A DNA stretch of 64,000 nt. Source: an uncultured Polaribacter sp. Its GTDB lineage: Bacteria; Bacteroidota; Bacteroidia; Flavobacteriales; Flavobacteriaceae. The stretch covers positions 235,360-299,359 of the forward strand of contig NZ_CANMUE010000004.1 of the NCBI RefSeq assembly GCF_947500975.1, read 5' to 3'. The notes under the pieces are model-generated. The model was not told the origin of the DNA. It made no database searches and saw only the letters and a list, made by a program, of their open reading frames with translations. Positions within the stretch are counted from its first letter, which is position 1. Every line of letters starts with the position of its first letter. The position numbers and the translations under genes were made by a program. Positions 17,989-26,943 of the stretch are shown in pieces.

Positions 17989-18375
17989 ATGAAGAAAGTA
18001 AAATTTATAAGAATAATCTTTATATTCGGAGTATTTATTTCTTGTAACAACAATAATGAATTAACTCAAGAACAAGAAGAGGAAAACTTAAATCAATTGT
18101 TTTCTAAAATAGAGAATTTAGCGACTAGCGAAAATTGTGATGATTTGGCTGAATGGACTTTCACTAGTTATGGGAATAAGGCTTGTGGAGGACCTGTTGG
18201 TTTTATTGCATATTCGACAAATATTGACACCGAACTTTTTCTAGAAAAAATTGAAGAACATAGAACTGCTCAGAGTGAATTTAATGAAAAATGGGCAATA
18301 ATTAGCGATTGTTCCATTCCATCACAACCTAGTGTTGTAATATGTGAAAATGGAAATCCTGTTTTTGGATATTAA
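17989..18375 (+). CDS. Small lipoprotein, unknown function
   Basis: A 128-residue lipoprotein with a short signal and lipobox ending FISCNNNN (lipidated Cys at about residue 19). The mature part contains three or four further cysteines (ENCDDLAEW, KACGGPVG, SDCSIP, VICENG), probably forming disulfides. Related short Bacteroidota lipoproteins share an ACGGP-type pattern, but no function is known. It lies inside the kynurenine cluster, 73 bp after kmo and 7 bp before the DUF1697 gene, without an evident pathway role. Confidence 0.75.
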   Translation: MKKVKFIRIIFIFGVFISCNNNNELTQEQEEENLNQLFSKIENLATSENCDDLAEWTFTSYGNKACGGPVGFIAYSTNIDTELFLEKIEEHRTAQSEFNEKWAIISDCSIPSQPSVVICENGNPVFGY

Positions 18376-18382
18376 AAACAAA

Positions 18383-18904
18383 ATGAATAAATATATTGTT
18401 TTATTGAGGGGAATTAATGTGTCTGGAAAAAATAAAATTCCGATGGCTGATTTACGTCAATTATTAAACGATTTGAAGTTTCATAATGTACAAACTTATA
18501 TTCAGAGCGGAAATATCATTTTAGAATCTGATAAATCAAAATTAGAAATTTGTCAAAAAATAAAAGGAGGAATTGCAACTAAATTTGGATATGATGTTCC
18601 GGTAATAGCAAGAACAATTCCTGAATGGAAAAAAGCAATTGCTAGCTATCCATTTTTAAAAGATAATTCTAAAATAATAGCTTTTGTATTTTTAAATAAA
18701 AAAGCATCAGTATTAAAAATTGAAGTAAAAGGTATTAATAACGACAATTATCATATTGAGAAAGATATGGTTTATATTTATTGCCCTTCCGGTTTTGGAA
18801 AAACAAAACTTACTAATAATTTGTTTGAAAAAAAACTGAATGTAATTGCAACAACTAGAAATTATAATACAACTTTAAAGTTGTTAGAATTAGCAGAAAA
18901 ATAA
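18383..18904 (+). CDS. DUF1697 domain-containing protein
   Basis: Start chosen at ATG 18383 (173 residues, MNKYIVLLRGINVSGKNKIPM); a longer frame opening at 18344 overlaps the preceding gene. The opening LLRGINVSGKNKIPM and QTYIQSGNIILES are characteristic of DUF1697, a widespread cytosolic family of ferredoxin-like fold with unknown biochemical role. It sits between kynurenine genes, 7 bp after the small lipoprotein and 7 bp before the FAD monooxygenase. Confidence 0.88.
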   Translation: MNKYIVLLRGINVSGKNKIPMADLRQLLNDLKFHNVQTYIQSGNIILESDKSKLEICQKIKGGIATKFGYDVPVIARTIPEWKKAIASYPFLKDNSKIIAFVFLNKKASVLKIEVKGINNDNYHIEKDMVYIYCPSGFGKTKLTNNLFEKKLNVIATTRNYNTTLKLLELAEK

Positions 18905-18911
18905 TAGGAAG

Positions 18912-20045
18912 ATGTACACAATTATAGGCGCAGGAATTGGAGGACTTACAACGGCATTAGCATTTGAGAAGAAAGGAATTCCGTATCAGATTTTTGAAAA
19001 AGCACCAGAATTGAATGAAGTTGGAGCTGGAATTTGGTTAGCTCCCAATGCGTTACAAGTTTTAGAATGTATTGGAGTATTAGATGAGGTAAAAGAAAAA
19101 GGGAATTCAATTGATAGAATAACCATTGGTAAAGCAGATTTGTCTCCAATTTCGGATAGTTCACAAGATTTTATTAAAACCGAATTTGGATATACAACAA
19201 TTGCAATTCATAGAGCTGCGCTTCAAAAATTGTTGTTTGATAAAATACCTAAAGAAAAAATATTTTTAAATAAAGGTTTTCAATCACTTAAAGAATTAAA
19301 ATCAGGGAAAATAGTAATTACTTTTAATGATAATTCTACAACAGAAACAGATTTTTTAATTGGAGCAGATGGTATAAATTCTAAAGTTAGAAATCAGCTT
19401 TTTCCTAAAAGTAACAAAAGGTATTCTGGTCAAACTTGTTGGCGAGGAGTTGTAGATATAAAATTAGATGAGAAATATGCCCATAGAGGTTATGAACTTT
19501 GGGGGAATCAAATTAGATTTGGAATTTCACACATAGCAAAAAACAAAGTATATTGGTTTGCAGTAGCTTTAGCAACGGAAAATAGTAAAGAAGATACTCG
19601 TTTCGTAAAAGAAAAATTATTGAATTTATTTTTTGATTTTGATCCTCTAATTTTAAAATTGATTTCTGAAACTCCTTTACATCAAATTTTAAAAAATGAT
19701 ATTAACGATTTAAAACCACTTTCTAGTTGGCACAAAAATAATATTTGTTTAATTGGTGATGCAGGTCATGCAACAACACCAAATATGGGGCAAGGTGGTG
19801 CACAAGCTATAGAAGATGCTTATTATTTAAGTAATTTGATTGCTGAAAATTTAAACAAAAATATATTTGAATTATTTCAACAAAAAAGGCAAAAGAAAGT
19901 AAATTTAGTTGTAAATCAATCTTGGAATACAGGTAAAATGGCGCATTGGAAATATGGTCAAAATATTAGAAATTTTCTGATTAAAAATGTACCTAAAAAG
20001 ATAATTAATAAAAAAATGATTGCATTATATAAACTTGAAAAATGA
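18912..20045 (+). CDS. FAD-dependent monooxygenase (UbiH/PHBH type)
   Basis: A 377-residue flavoprotein monooxygenase: GAGIGGLTTALAFEKKG (about residues 5-21), the DG motif LIGADGINSKVR near 150, and the second FAD motif LIGDAGHATTPNMGQGGAQA near 278. It resembles the zeaxanthin-epoxidase/salicylate-hydroxylase group rather than kynurenine 3-monooxygenase. Its place in the kynurenine cluster suggests an aromatic substrate, but none can be assigned. The stop overlaps the next gene by 4 bp. Confidence 0.88.
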   Translation: MYTIIGAGIGGLTTALAFEKKGIPYQIFEKAPELNEVGAGIWLAPNALQVLECIGVLDEVKEKGNSIDRITIGKADLSPISDSSQDFIKTEFGYTTIAIHRAALQKLLFDKIPKEKIFLNKGFQSLKELKSGKIVITFNDNSTTETDFLIGADGINSKVRNQLFPKSNKRYSGQTCWRGVVDIKLDEKYAHRGYELWGNQIRFGISHIAKNKVYWFAVALATENSKEDTRFVKEKLLNLFFDFDPLILKLISETPLHQILKNDINDLKPLSSWHKNNICLIGDAGHATTPNMGQGGAQAIEDAYYLSNLIAENLNKNIFELFQQKRQKKVNLVVNQSWNTGKMAHWKYGQNIRNFLIKNVPKKIINKKMIALYKLEK

Positions 20046-20278
20046 TATTGATGAATAAAGAAATTAAAGCCAAAATAATACAGGTTTGTGATGATAAAAT
20101 CGCTAAAAAAGGAGACAATGTTGGTTTGTCTTTTTATGCATTTTTCAAGAATAAAAATGAGAATCCAACTTTGTTAATGGAAGTTGCTAAATGGTGGATT
20201 GAAACCCATAAGTTAGATCATTTTGAAAAAGCGGTTAAGATTAAAAAAATGATTTTAGAAGAAATAAAAAATAGTTAA
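20042..20278 (+). CDS. Small DUF6500-like protein
   Basis: A 78-residue soluble protein with no signal or membrane helix, containing DNVGLSFYAFFKNKNENP and WWIETHKLDHFEKAVKIKK. I recall this pattern as DUF6500; the assignment is from memory. The first ATG overlaps the monooxygenase stop (ATGA). A second ATG at 20051 could be the true start, giving 75 residues. No function is known. It ends 17 bp before a structured intergenic element. Confidence 0.7.
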   Translation: MILMNKEIKAKIIQVCDDKIAKKGDNVGLSFYAFFKNKNENPTLLMEVAKWWIETHKLDHFEKAVKIKKMILEEIKNS

Positions 20279-20295
20279 ATTTATAACGAAATTTC

Positions 20296-20419
20296 GCGTT
20301 AGGGATTGAAACGGCATCCTTTTTTCTGTCCGTTCGAGTGAATTTTGAAGAATGAAAAATTTGTATCGAGAGCAGAAGAAAAAAGATATAGTGAAAAGCC
20401 CGACCTTTAGGTAACGCCC
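20296..20419 (+). ncRNA. Structured intergenic RNA element (possibly Flavo-1-like)
   Basis: The terminal hexamers GCGTTA (20296..20301) and TAACGC (20412..20417) pair. Inside, CTTTTTTCTG pairs with CAGAAGAAAAAAG with a small bulge, and TTCGAGTGAATTTT-type sequence pairs with AAAATTTGTATCGA. Near the 3' end GCCCGACCTTTAGGTAACGCCC-type sequence forms a short hairpin. I recognise the 5' motif GCGTTAGGGATTGAAACGG and the 3' part as recurring between genes in flavobacterial genomes. It may be the Rfam Flavo-1 motif, which I cannot verify here. It ends 12 bp before the dioxygenase start. Confidence 0.55.
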
Positions 20420-20431
20420 AAAAATAATATT

Positions 20432-20968
20432 ATGAGTAATTTAGTACAACCGTTAAATTTTAAAAAGTGGATTGATGAGCATCGTCATTTATTAAAACCG
20501 CCTGTTGGTAACAAACAAGTTTGGGATAATGGCGAGTATATTGTAATGGTTGTTGGTGGGCCAAATAACAGAAAAGATTATCATTATAACGAAACACCAG
20601 AGTTTTTTTATCAAGTTGAAGGAGATATGATTTTAAAAATCATAGATGATAAAGGTAAAATGATTGATGTAGAAATTAATGAAGGTGATATTTATTTATT
20701 GCCAGGAAAAGTACCACATTCTCCACAAAGAAAAGAAAATACTGTTGGTTTGGTAATAGAATATCCGCGTTCTGAAGGAATGTTAGATGCACTAGAATGG
20801 TATTGTGAAAATTGTGGAAATCCGTTATACAGAGAGGAATTTGCTTTGGATAATATAGAAACTGATATGCCTGTTATTTTTGATACATATTATTCTGATG
20901 AAAAAAAATGTACTTGTGATAATTGTGGAACTGTGATGGAAAAGCCTAATAAAGTAGTTCGTAAATAG
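20432..20968 (+). CDS. haaO: 3-hydroxyanthranilate 3,4-dioxygenase
   Basis: A non-haem Fe(II) cupin enzyme that opens the ring of 3-hydroxyanthranilate to 2-amino-3-carboxymuconate semialdehyde. The 178 residues match the bacterial family. Metal ligands fall in DYHYNETPEFFYQ (His and Glu around residues 50-57) and the later histidine in PHSPQR near 95. The C-terminal rubredoxin-like iron site is present as CENCG and CTCDNCG. It uses the product of KMO and kynureninase and feeds the ACMS decarboxylase encoded downstream. Confidence 0.95.
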   Translation: MSNLVQPLNFKKWIDEHRHLLKPPVGNKQVWDNGEYIVMVVGGPNNRKDYHYNETPEFFYQVEGDMILKIIDDKGKMIDVEINEGDIYLLPGKVPHSPQRKENTVGLVIEYPRSEGMLDALEWYCENCGNPLYREEFALDNIETDMPVIFDTYYSDEKKCTCDNCGTVMEKPNKVVRK

Positions 20969-20994
20969 GTTAAAGTAGATAATAAAAAATTAAT

Positions 20995-21075
20995 AGTTCG
21001 TCATTATGAATGAGGAACGAATAAAGTAATCTGTAAATTAATTTTAGAGATTGTTTTGTAAAATCGCAATGATAG
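20995..21075. repeat. Degenerate dispersed inverted-repeat element
   Basis: The stretch starts TTCGTCATTATGAATGAGGAACGAA, broken here as GTTCGTCATT / AATGAGGAAC (one mismatch in 10). It continues through AATCTGTAAATT and ends near AGAGATTG and CGCAATGATAG. I recognise it as a decayed copy of the GTCATTGCGAGGAACGAAG-type dispersed repeat found in many Bacteroidota genomes. The ends CGTCATT and CAATGAT are roughly complementary. It fills most of the gap between haaO and the decarboxylase gene. Confidence 0.5.
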
Positions 21076-21079
21076 AAAG

Positions 21080-22174
21080 ATGGAAAAACGAAAATTACGC
21101 ATTAACGGGCATTCACATTTATTACCTTATCCTGAAGAAATTCCTCAATTTATGAAGGAAAAAGAAATTTTTTGGGTAGATGATGAGCGTAAACATATGT
21201 TACAAAAAGGGTGGAGTAGACCCGTAACAGATTCTAGTTTTTTCTTGGATGAAAAATTATTATGGATGGAAAAAAATAAGTTAGACCATGCTGTAATTTT
21301 AAATCTATCTCAATTGTACGGAAATGGATTACGCTTAGAAGAAATGAAAAAAGCGTTACGTTTTCAAAATGATTTTAATGCAAAAGTTCAAAAAAATCAT
21401 CCTTCTAAGTTTACTTGTGGCTTTGTAGTTCATCCAGGTTTTATTTATGGAGCTTTAGATGAAATGAAGCGTTGTGTAGAAGAATTAGGGTTAAAAGTAT
21501 TGTGTTTACCAACACATTTTATGGATTCTATTGGGCAGTGGAGATGCGTTTTTGATGAAGAAAATGATCGTATTTTTGAACTTGCTGATAAATATAAACT
21601 TGCCATAGAAATTCATCCTTATGATGGCGATAAAATGATAAAATTAGAAAATACCAATTGGCGTTTTCATTTAATTTGGATGTTAGCACAATGTGGTGAT
21701 GCCTATCATTTTTATACCTTAAACGGTATGCAAGAACGCTTTAAAAATATTAGAACTTGTTTTGCTCACGGAGGTCAATTAGCACAAATGAACTTAGGAA
21801 GAAGAATACAGGGTTTTGATGGAAGACCAGATTTGTTTGAAGGAAAAACGCATCCAAGAAAAGCGGTTGGACATAAAAATATCTTTTTTGATACCCTGGT
21901 TCATGATACAGATTCTTTAAAATTAATGTTTCAAAGGCAAGGTACAAGTCAGGTTTTAATGGGCTTAGATGATCCTTATCCTTTAGGAGAAATGGAAAGT
22001 GATAAGCAATCTTCTTATCCTGGAAAAATTTTAGATTTAGCCATTGAAAGAAATATTATTACTGAAACCGAAAAACGGCAAATTTGGGAAGATAATGTGT
22101 TGCAATGGTTGTTTGGAGATGATGAAAAAGCCAAGAAAAATTTGGTTGATAAAATAATTGGTAATTCTCAGTAA
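21080..22174 (+). CDS. 2-amino-3-carboxymuconate-6-semialdehyde decarboxylase (ACMSD), amidohydrolase family
   Basis: A zinc-dependent amidohydrolase-2 enzyme that decarboxylates the ring-opened product of 3-hydroxyanthranilate and diverts it from quinolinate/NAD synthesis. The 364 residues contain the N-terminal HxH-type metal motif NGHSHLLPYP, EIHPYDG near residue 177, the metal histidine in CFAHGGQL near 230, and the terminal aspartate in MGLDDPYPLG near 296. It is the last gene of the kynurenine cluster, where 2-aminomuconate-semialdehyde dehydrogenase would be the next enzyme but is not present. Confidence 0.93.
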   Translation: MEKRKLRINGHSHLLPYPEEIPQFMKEKEIFWVDDERKHMLQKGWSRPVTDSSFFLDEKLLWMEKNKLDHAVILNLSQLYGNGLRLEEMKKALRFQNDFNAKVQKNHPSKFTCGFVVHPGFIYGALDEMKRCVEELGLKVLCLPTHFMDSIGQWRCVFDEENDRIFELADKYKLAIEIHPYDGDKMIKLENTNWRFHLIWMLAQCGDAYHFYTLNGMQERFKNIRTCFAHGGQLAQMNLGRRIQGFDGRPDLFEGKTHPRKAVGHKNIFFDTLVHDTDSLKLMFQRQGTSQVLMGLDDPYPLGEMESDKQSSYPGKILDLAIERNIITETEKRQIWEDNVLQWLFGDDEKAKKNLVDKIIGNSQ

Positions 22175-22232
22175 GTAGTTTTACATCAGAAATTTGATAA
22201 TAAGCTACCTACTGAAGATTACTAACAATAAA

Positions 22233-22856
22233 TTAATTTTCACACTGTTTTAAAACTTCTTGGGCTCTTTCTAACATAAATTTTGGATAAAATTCAATGT
22301 CAATTTTTTCTTCTTTTCCAAGTTTAATAGCTCTTTTTATTTCATCGCAATACGGTTTTGTAGATTTTCCGAAAAAACGAGCAGAACCCATATTCCATTC
22401 TGCATTACCTAAGACAACTCTAGGGTTTTTTGGTGCAATTTGTAAAGCTTTTGCGTATAGTTGAGCATTTTTTCCTGATAAAGTCATGCCATATTTTTGA
22501 CCATCAAAAGCAATGTACCCTAAATTTAAAAAGGCTTGTGTAATAATAATTTCAGGGTTTTCTTTAGAATTTGATTTTGCTATATCTAAAAACTTTTGAG
22601 CCTTTGTTAATTTAGCTTTTAATAGCGCTTCATCTTTTAAACCAAAGCTTCCAATAATTTCTATTGTTGCTGCATAATAAGGAGGTAACCATTTTGCTGG
22701 TTCAGCATTAGAAATCCTTTCAAAAAGCTGTGAAGCTTCTGTCATTTTCTTCTGTTCCCAAAGAGAGAAAGCTTGTTGCATTCCTTTTTGATATTTTGTT
22801 TGAGCAGAAAGTGTTGTGGCAAATAAAATTGCAATAATAATTGTTATTTTTTTCAT
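22233..22856 (-). CDS. Exported TPR-like protein, unknown function
   Basis: A 207-residue protein with a cleavable signal (MKKITIIIAILFATTLSAQ). The mature part is helical with a tetratricopeptide-like pattern (ALEQKKMTEASQLFERI-type, PPYYAATIEIIG, KAQKFLDIAKSNSKENPEI, YAKALQIAPKNPRV). Such periplasmic TPR proteins usually bind partners; no partner can be named. It follows the DUF2306 and DUF2141 genes on the same strand, 11 bp from the former. Confidence 0.78.
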   Translation of the reverse strand: MKKITIIIAILFATTLSAQTKYQKGMQQAFSLWEQKKMTEASQLFERISNAEPAKWLPPYYAATIEIIGSFGLKDEALLKAKLTKAQKFLDIAKSNSKENPEIIITQAFLNLGYIAFDGQKYGMTLSGKNAQLYAKALQIAPKNPRVVLGNAEWNMGSARFFGKSTKPYCDEIKRAIKLGKEEKIDIEFYPKFMLERAQEVLKQCEN

Positions 22857-22867
22857 TGTATTGATAT

Positions 22868-23485
22868 TTAATTTGTTGTTTTAAATTGATACTTACAGAT
22901 ATAGTAAGCAACTATAATATTGGGCACCCAAGATAACCAAGCTACAATTCTGTAAGCTGGAAGAAAACCACCTAAAATGCTAGAAAAAATTGGCAACCAT
23001 ATTCTTAAAGTTACAGCAGAAAAACAAGCAGCATAACTATAAATCATTAGTTTTTGATGTTTAATGATATCACCTTTTTTAATAGCAGTAAATCCAAAAA
23101 ATGTTGTACAAAACCAAACTATTGCCATTGAAGTAAAACCTAATTTGGGGCTTAAACCACCTGTAGCATAAAGTGCAATATAAAAACCAGAAGCTCCACT
23201 TAATAAGCAAGAAATAACATATACTTTTCCTATTTTTTTATGAAGTTGTAAATTCTTTAAACGCAATTTTTTATGGAACTGTAGCCATCCAATTAATAAA
23301 GCAACACCTCCTAAAACAATGTGAGTATAAAACATTGAATTCCAAATTGTATCTGCTAAAAGTGTTTCAGATTTACTTGCTAATAATCCAAATTTTCTAT
23401 CAATTACAAAATAGATAGTTGGATATAATCCTATAGCAATACAACATATTGCTAAGAAGTAATAAGATATTTTTTTTGCTAACAT
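22868..23485 (-). CDS. DUF2306 domain-containing membrane protein
   Basis: A 205-residue integral membrane protein with five or six hydrophobic helices. LQLHKKIGKVYVISCLLSG after the second helix, MIYSYAACFSAVTLRIWLP and the terminal WVPNIIVAYY fit the DUF2306 family, which is distantly similar to haem- or quinone-binding four-helix membrane proteins. Function unknown. It shares one base with the upstream DUF2141 gene and lies 11 bp before the TPR-like gene. Confidence 0.85.
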   Translation of the reverse strand: MLAKKISYYFLAICCIAIGLYPTIYFVIDRKFGLLASKSETLLADTIWNSMFYTHIVLGGVALLIGWLQFHKKLRLKNLQLHKKIGKVYVISCLLSGASGFYIALYATGGLSPKLGFTSMAIVWFCTTFFGFTAIKKGDIIKHQKLMIYSYAACFSAVTLRIWLPIFSSILGGFLPAYRIVAWLSWVPNIIVAYYICKYQFKTTN

Positions 23486-23907
23486 TAGTTTATTTTTATG
23501 GTGATTGTTTTGTTATTCTCTAAAGTAAATTTTGCATCCTCAAATTTTGGTGGTCCCATAAAACCACTTGCATCATTAGAAAAACCATAAGGTTCTTTTG
23601 GAATTCCAAATATCTTTGTGTCTAATTTTTTATTGTTATTTTCATCATGAAATAAGGAGATAGCATAGATTCCTTTTTTTAGATTTTTGAATACTCCAAT
23701 TGATTTTTTATCATTAATATCTGCAATAATTCCTTTTGAGGTTTTTAAAAAACTAGCTTCGTTATCATAAATTGCAATGTAAATTTTTCCTGTATTACTT
23801 TCAATTCCTTCAACATTAATAGTTAAGTTAAAAGTTGCTGTTTCTTGTGCCTTTATTGATAAGTTTACGGTAAGAATAAAAGCAATTGTTAGAAGTGATT
23901 TTTTCAT
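23485..23907 (-). CDS. DUF2141 domain-containing exported protein
   Basis: Start placed at ATG 23907 (140 residues, MKKSLLTIAFILTVNLSIKAQ signal peptide) rather than seven codons upstream. The mature domain has the DUF2141 pattern: NVEGIESNTGKIYIAIYDNE, FKNLKKGIYAISLFHDENNN and the acidic stretch ENNNKKLDTK followed by GIPKEPYGFSNDA. Members are small periplasmic beta-sandwich proteins of unknown role, often near TonB receptors in Bacteroidota, as here. Confidence 0.88.
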   Translation of the reverse strand: MKKSLLTIAFILTVNLSIKAQETATFNLTINVEGIESNTGKIYIAIYDNEASFLKTSKGIIADINDKKSIGVFKNLKKGIYAISLFHDENNNKKLDTKIFGIPKEPYGFSNDASGFMGPPKFEDAKFTLENNKTITIKIN

Positions 23908-24038
23908 GGTTGTTGTTTTGAGATTCAAATATCTGATGTTTTTAGCGTTTTAAATAAATAATAATACTGAATTGTATTTTTTTATTGATGAATTGTTGAT
24001 TTATTTAAGTTTAGAGGTTAAGTAGATTTTTATTAAAA

Positions 24039-26195
24039 TTATAAATTATTCAAGTTATTTGATTTTTTATCATCGCTAATCGTCCAAAAGAAGCCTACAA
24101 AAAAGAAACTATCTGCATTTGGTACAATAGCTTGCCTATCAAAGAGACCATTAATATTAGATTCGTTTTTGTAGTTGTACCCAAATATATTTTTTGTACC
24201 TAAAACATTATTTGCTGAGAAATATAAAATCTTTTGTTGATCTATTAAATACGCCCAATTAACACTTACTGAATTGTAGTTCTTTGTTTTGTTATTTAGA
24301 AATCCTGTTTCATTTGGGTTTGTATATGTTCTGCCAGAAGCAAAATTGTAAGTAAATCCAATCTGACTTTTTAAACCTTCAATCCAATGTTTGGTTACAA
24401 CAGATAAATTATGAGTAGAAGCAAAGTTTGGTGTTGCTACAGTTGGGTAGTTTTTATAATCTCTTTTGGTGTCTAAAAATGAATATGACACCCAATAATC
24501 TATGTTTTTTATTTTTTGATTTTGCCTCCAAAAAATGTCTATTCCTTTAGCATAAGCGTTACCATTATTGTTGTATTTTGATGTTAAATTTGCTGTTTCG
24601 GTATCATATTTTACCAAGTTGTTGTAATCTTTATAATATGCTTCTACTCTAAAAATTTGATTTTGTTGGGTATGCTGAAAATTAGCAATTATATGTGATG
24701 CTTTTTCAGATTTTAAATCTTGGTTAAATTTTAAATATTCGTTTCTAGGATTTTGATAAAACCCTCCGTAAGCTAAAGAAAATTGTGAGTTTTTACCTGT
24801 TTTATAGGATAATGAAACTCTTGGTGAAACTGTAAATTCATCTGAAAAACTAGAGTGTTCAGCTCTGACCCCTATTTTTGTTGCCAAATTTTTTGAAAAG
24901 AAAATGTCTGTTTCTGCAAAAGTGGCAAATAAATTATTGTTAAAACCATAGTTAAAAGATTGATTATTGATTGGGTTATACATTTCAGTAAACTTTGTAA
25001 TAAAATATTCTGAACCGAAATTTATCCTAAACCTACTCGAGAATTGCTTTCTTATTTTTGTTTTAAAATGTGCAGAGTTTTCATTATTATCAACATTATC
25101 ATCACTAATTTTAACTGTTGAATTATCATTGGTAACACTTAAACCACTTTCAATCTTCCAATTGTTACCAAATTTATTTTTGTAAGAACTGTTTATATAT
25201 AAGTTTCTGTTATTCAATCCAAAACGAAATCCATCAGCAAAATTAATATCATCCTGAATTACATCTAAATCGGTATAACTAAATGCACCATAAATTTTTA
25301 ACATAGAATCGTCTTTAAAACTATGCCTGTAAATCATTTCTCCACTTGAAGCTTGATAAGGTTTTAACCAAGTATTTCTGTCTGGAAAAACTTCTGTATA
25401 CGGTCCTAAATTTATGTAAGAAGCATTTATACTTAAAGAATTATTACCCCAAATTTGTGTATTTCCTACTCCTACGCCAAGTGTCATTAATGAAATTTCT
25501 GTTTTTTCTTGGTCTGGTTTGTCTATGGTTGTTAAGTCTAAAACTCCAGACAAAGCTTGTCCATATTCTGCAGAATATCCACCTGTTGAAAAGGTAATAC
25601 CTTTGAATAAAAAAGGTGAATATCGTCCACGTGTTGGCGCATTATTTGGCGTAGGGCTGTAGGGTGTAGAAACACGTGCACCATCAATAAAAATTTGTGT
25701 TTCTTCTGCATCTCCGCCTCTTACAAAAAGACGCCCATCTTCTGCAACAGCTGAAGCACCTGGTAAAGTTTGTAAAGCACCTAAAATATCACCTACAGCA
25801 CTTGCTGTAGTTACAATATCTAATGGTTTTAAAACAGTCACTTTTGCTTTTTCGCCTGCTTTAAAAGTACCAGCGTTTATAATTACGGCGTCTAAAGAAT
25901 TTACATCATCTCTTAACTTTATGTGTAAATTTTTAAGTGATGAAACATCTGCTGTTTTGGTAAATGTTTCAAAAGAGATATAAGAAATAACCAAAGTTTG
26001 TGCTCCTTTTTCTGATGTTTTAAAATAAAACTCTCCTTTCTCGTTTGAAGAAGTTCCATCATAAGTGCCGTCTAAATAAATGTTTGCTCCTAAAATTGGA
26101 TTGTTTTTAGAGTCAGTAACTTTACCAGAAATAGTTGTTTGCGCAAATAAAGAAATTTGACAAATTGTAAATAAAATAGATAATATGCGTTTCAT
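24039..26195 (-). CDS. TonB-dependent outer-membrane receptor
   Basis: A 718-residue receptor with an N-terminal signal (ILSILFTICQISLFAQ). A CarboxypepD_reg-like domain covers about residues 19-95 (ISGKVTDSKNNPILGANIYLDG). The plug domain is at about 105-220 (LQTLPGASAVAEDGRLFVRGG). The remainder is a 22-stranded-type beta-barrel rich in aromatic/Asn segments and ending in the usual C-terminal phenylalanine-rich strand. It is shorter than SusC proteins and has no SusD partner, so it probably imports a siderophore, metal complex or small nutrient. Substrate unknown. Confidence 0.9.
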   Translation of the reverse strand: MKRILSILFTICQISLFAQTTISGKVTDSKNNPILGANIYLDGTYDGTSSNEKGEFYFKTSEKGAQTLVISYISFETFTKTADVSSLKNLHIKLRDDVNSLDAVIINAGTFKAGEKAKVTVLKPLDIVTTASAVGDILGALQTLPGASAVAEDGRLFVRGGDAEETQIFIDGARVSTPYSPTPNNAPTRGRYSPFLFKGITFSTGGYSAEYGQALSGVLDLTTIDKPDQEKTEISLMTLGVGVGNTQIWGNNSLSINASYINLGPYTEVFPDRNTWLKPYQASSGEMIYRHSFKDDSMLKIYGAFSYTDLDVIQDDINFADGFRFGLNNRNLYINSSYKNKFGNNWKIESGLSVTNDNSTVKISDDNVDNNENSAHFKTKIRKQFSSRFRINFGSEYFITKFTEMYNPINNQSFNYGFNNNLFATFAETDIFFSKNLATKIGVRAEHSSFSDEFTVSPRVSLSYKTGKNSQFSLAYGGFYQNPRNEYLKFNQDLKSEKASHIIANFQHTQQNQIFRVEAYYKDYNNLVKYDTETANLTSKYNNNGNAYAKGIDIFWRQNQKIKNIDYWVSYSFLDTKRDYKNYPTVATPNFASTHNLSVVTKHWIEGLKSQIGFTYNFASGRTYTNPNETGFLNNKTKNYNSVSVNWAYLIDQQKILYFSANNVLGTKNIFGYNYKNESNINGLFDRQAIVPNADSFFFVGFFWTISDDKKSNNLNNL

Positions 26196-26295
26196 CAGTT
26201 TTGTTTTTTTGATGAGACAAAAGTGTATGATTTTTAAAGGAAAAAATAAAAAGAAACACTCAGTTGTAAAATTTAAAAGACGAATTGTGGCTTTT

Positions 26296-26925
26296 TTATT
26301 TAATATTAAAACGTAAAACTGTTTTTAGTTTTTCTGAGGGCACTTTTCTAAAGTCTGATAAATAAATTTCTTTATGTATTTTAGATACTCTCTTTAAATT
26401 ATGATTTTCTAAATACTCTTCCATGATTTTAAAAGTAGTAGCTTCATCATCATAAGAACCAATGTGTAACATTTGCAAACAATTACCTTCTTTATTTTTT
26501 TCAAATTTAACAAGCTCTAAAATTGGGTTTTGTTTTTTGGCTTTAACTTGTTTTATAATTTTTGTGGCATACTCTTTTGTTACAAAATTAGGTTGTCTAA
26601 TCATTAATTTAAAAACTAATTCGTCTTTATTAATTGGTAAACTTGGGTCGAATTCTTTTTTAGCTTTTTCTGAAATATCCCAAATACCTTCAAGAGGGTA
26701 TACGGTGTAATCATAATATCCATTTAAAATTGGGTCTTTTTTTAAGGTCATTTTAATACCATAAGAAAATGCATATAAAGCACCTATAAAGTCTGAGAAA
26801 AACGGACTATTTGGATTTCCTTTACCTTCTATAGAGAAAAAGTTAAATTCAGGAATTAAAATTTGTTGAGGTTTTGTTTTTGGAATATATAATTCCTTTT
26901 CCTTTTTTCTCCATTCGTGTTTCAT
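26296..26925 (-). CDS. GyrI-like small-molecule-binding protein
   Basis: A 209-residue soluble protein of the GyrI-like (SHS2) superfamily: PEFNFFSIEGKGNPNSPFF near residue 25, FIGALYAFSYGIKM near 50 and the terminal half with QMLHIGSYDDEATT and KEIYLSDFRKVPSEKLKTVLRF. The last motif is characteristic of stand-alone GyrI-like proteins in Bacteroidota and Firmicutes. It lies 18 bp from an AraC-type regulator that carries its own GyrI domain, so the two are likely co-transcribed and may see related ligands. Confidence 0.85.
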   Translation of the reverse strand: MKHEWRKKEKELYIPKTKPQQILIPEFNFFSIEGKGNPNSPFFSDFIGALYAFSYGIKMTLKKDPILNGYYDYTVYPLEGIWDISEKAKKEFDPSLPINKDELVFKLMIRQPNFVTKEYATKIIKQVKAKKQNPILELVKFEKNKEGNCLQMLHIGSYDDEATTFKIMEEYLENHNLKRVSKIHKEIYLSDFRKVPSEKLKTVLRFNIK

Positions 26926-26943
26926 GGTTAATGATTAAAAAAA

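Noticed and set aside
22169..22214. CAGTAAGTAG/CTACCTACTG inverted repeat at the end of the ACMSD gene
   Set aside because: One mismatch, a 26-nt loop, overlap with the stop codon and no T tract; too weak to call a terminator.
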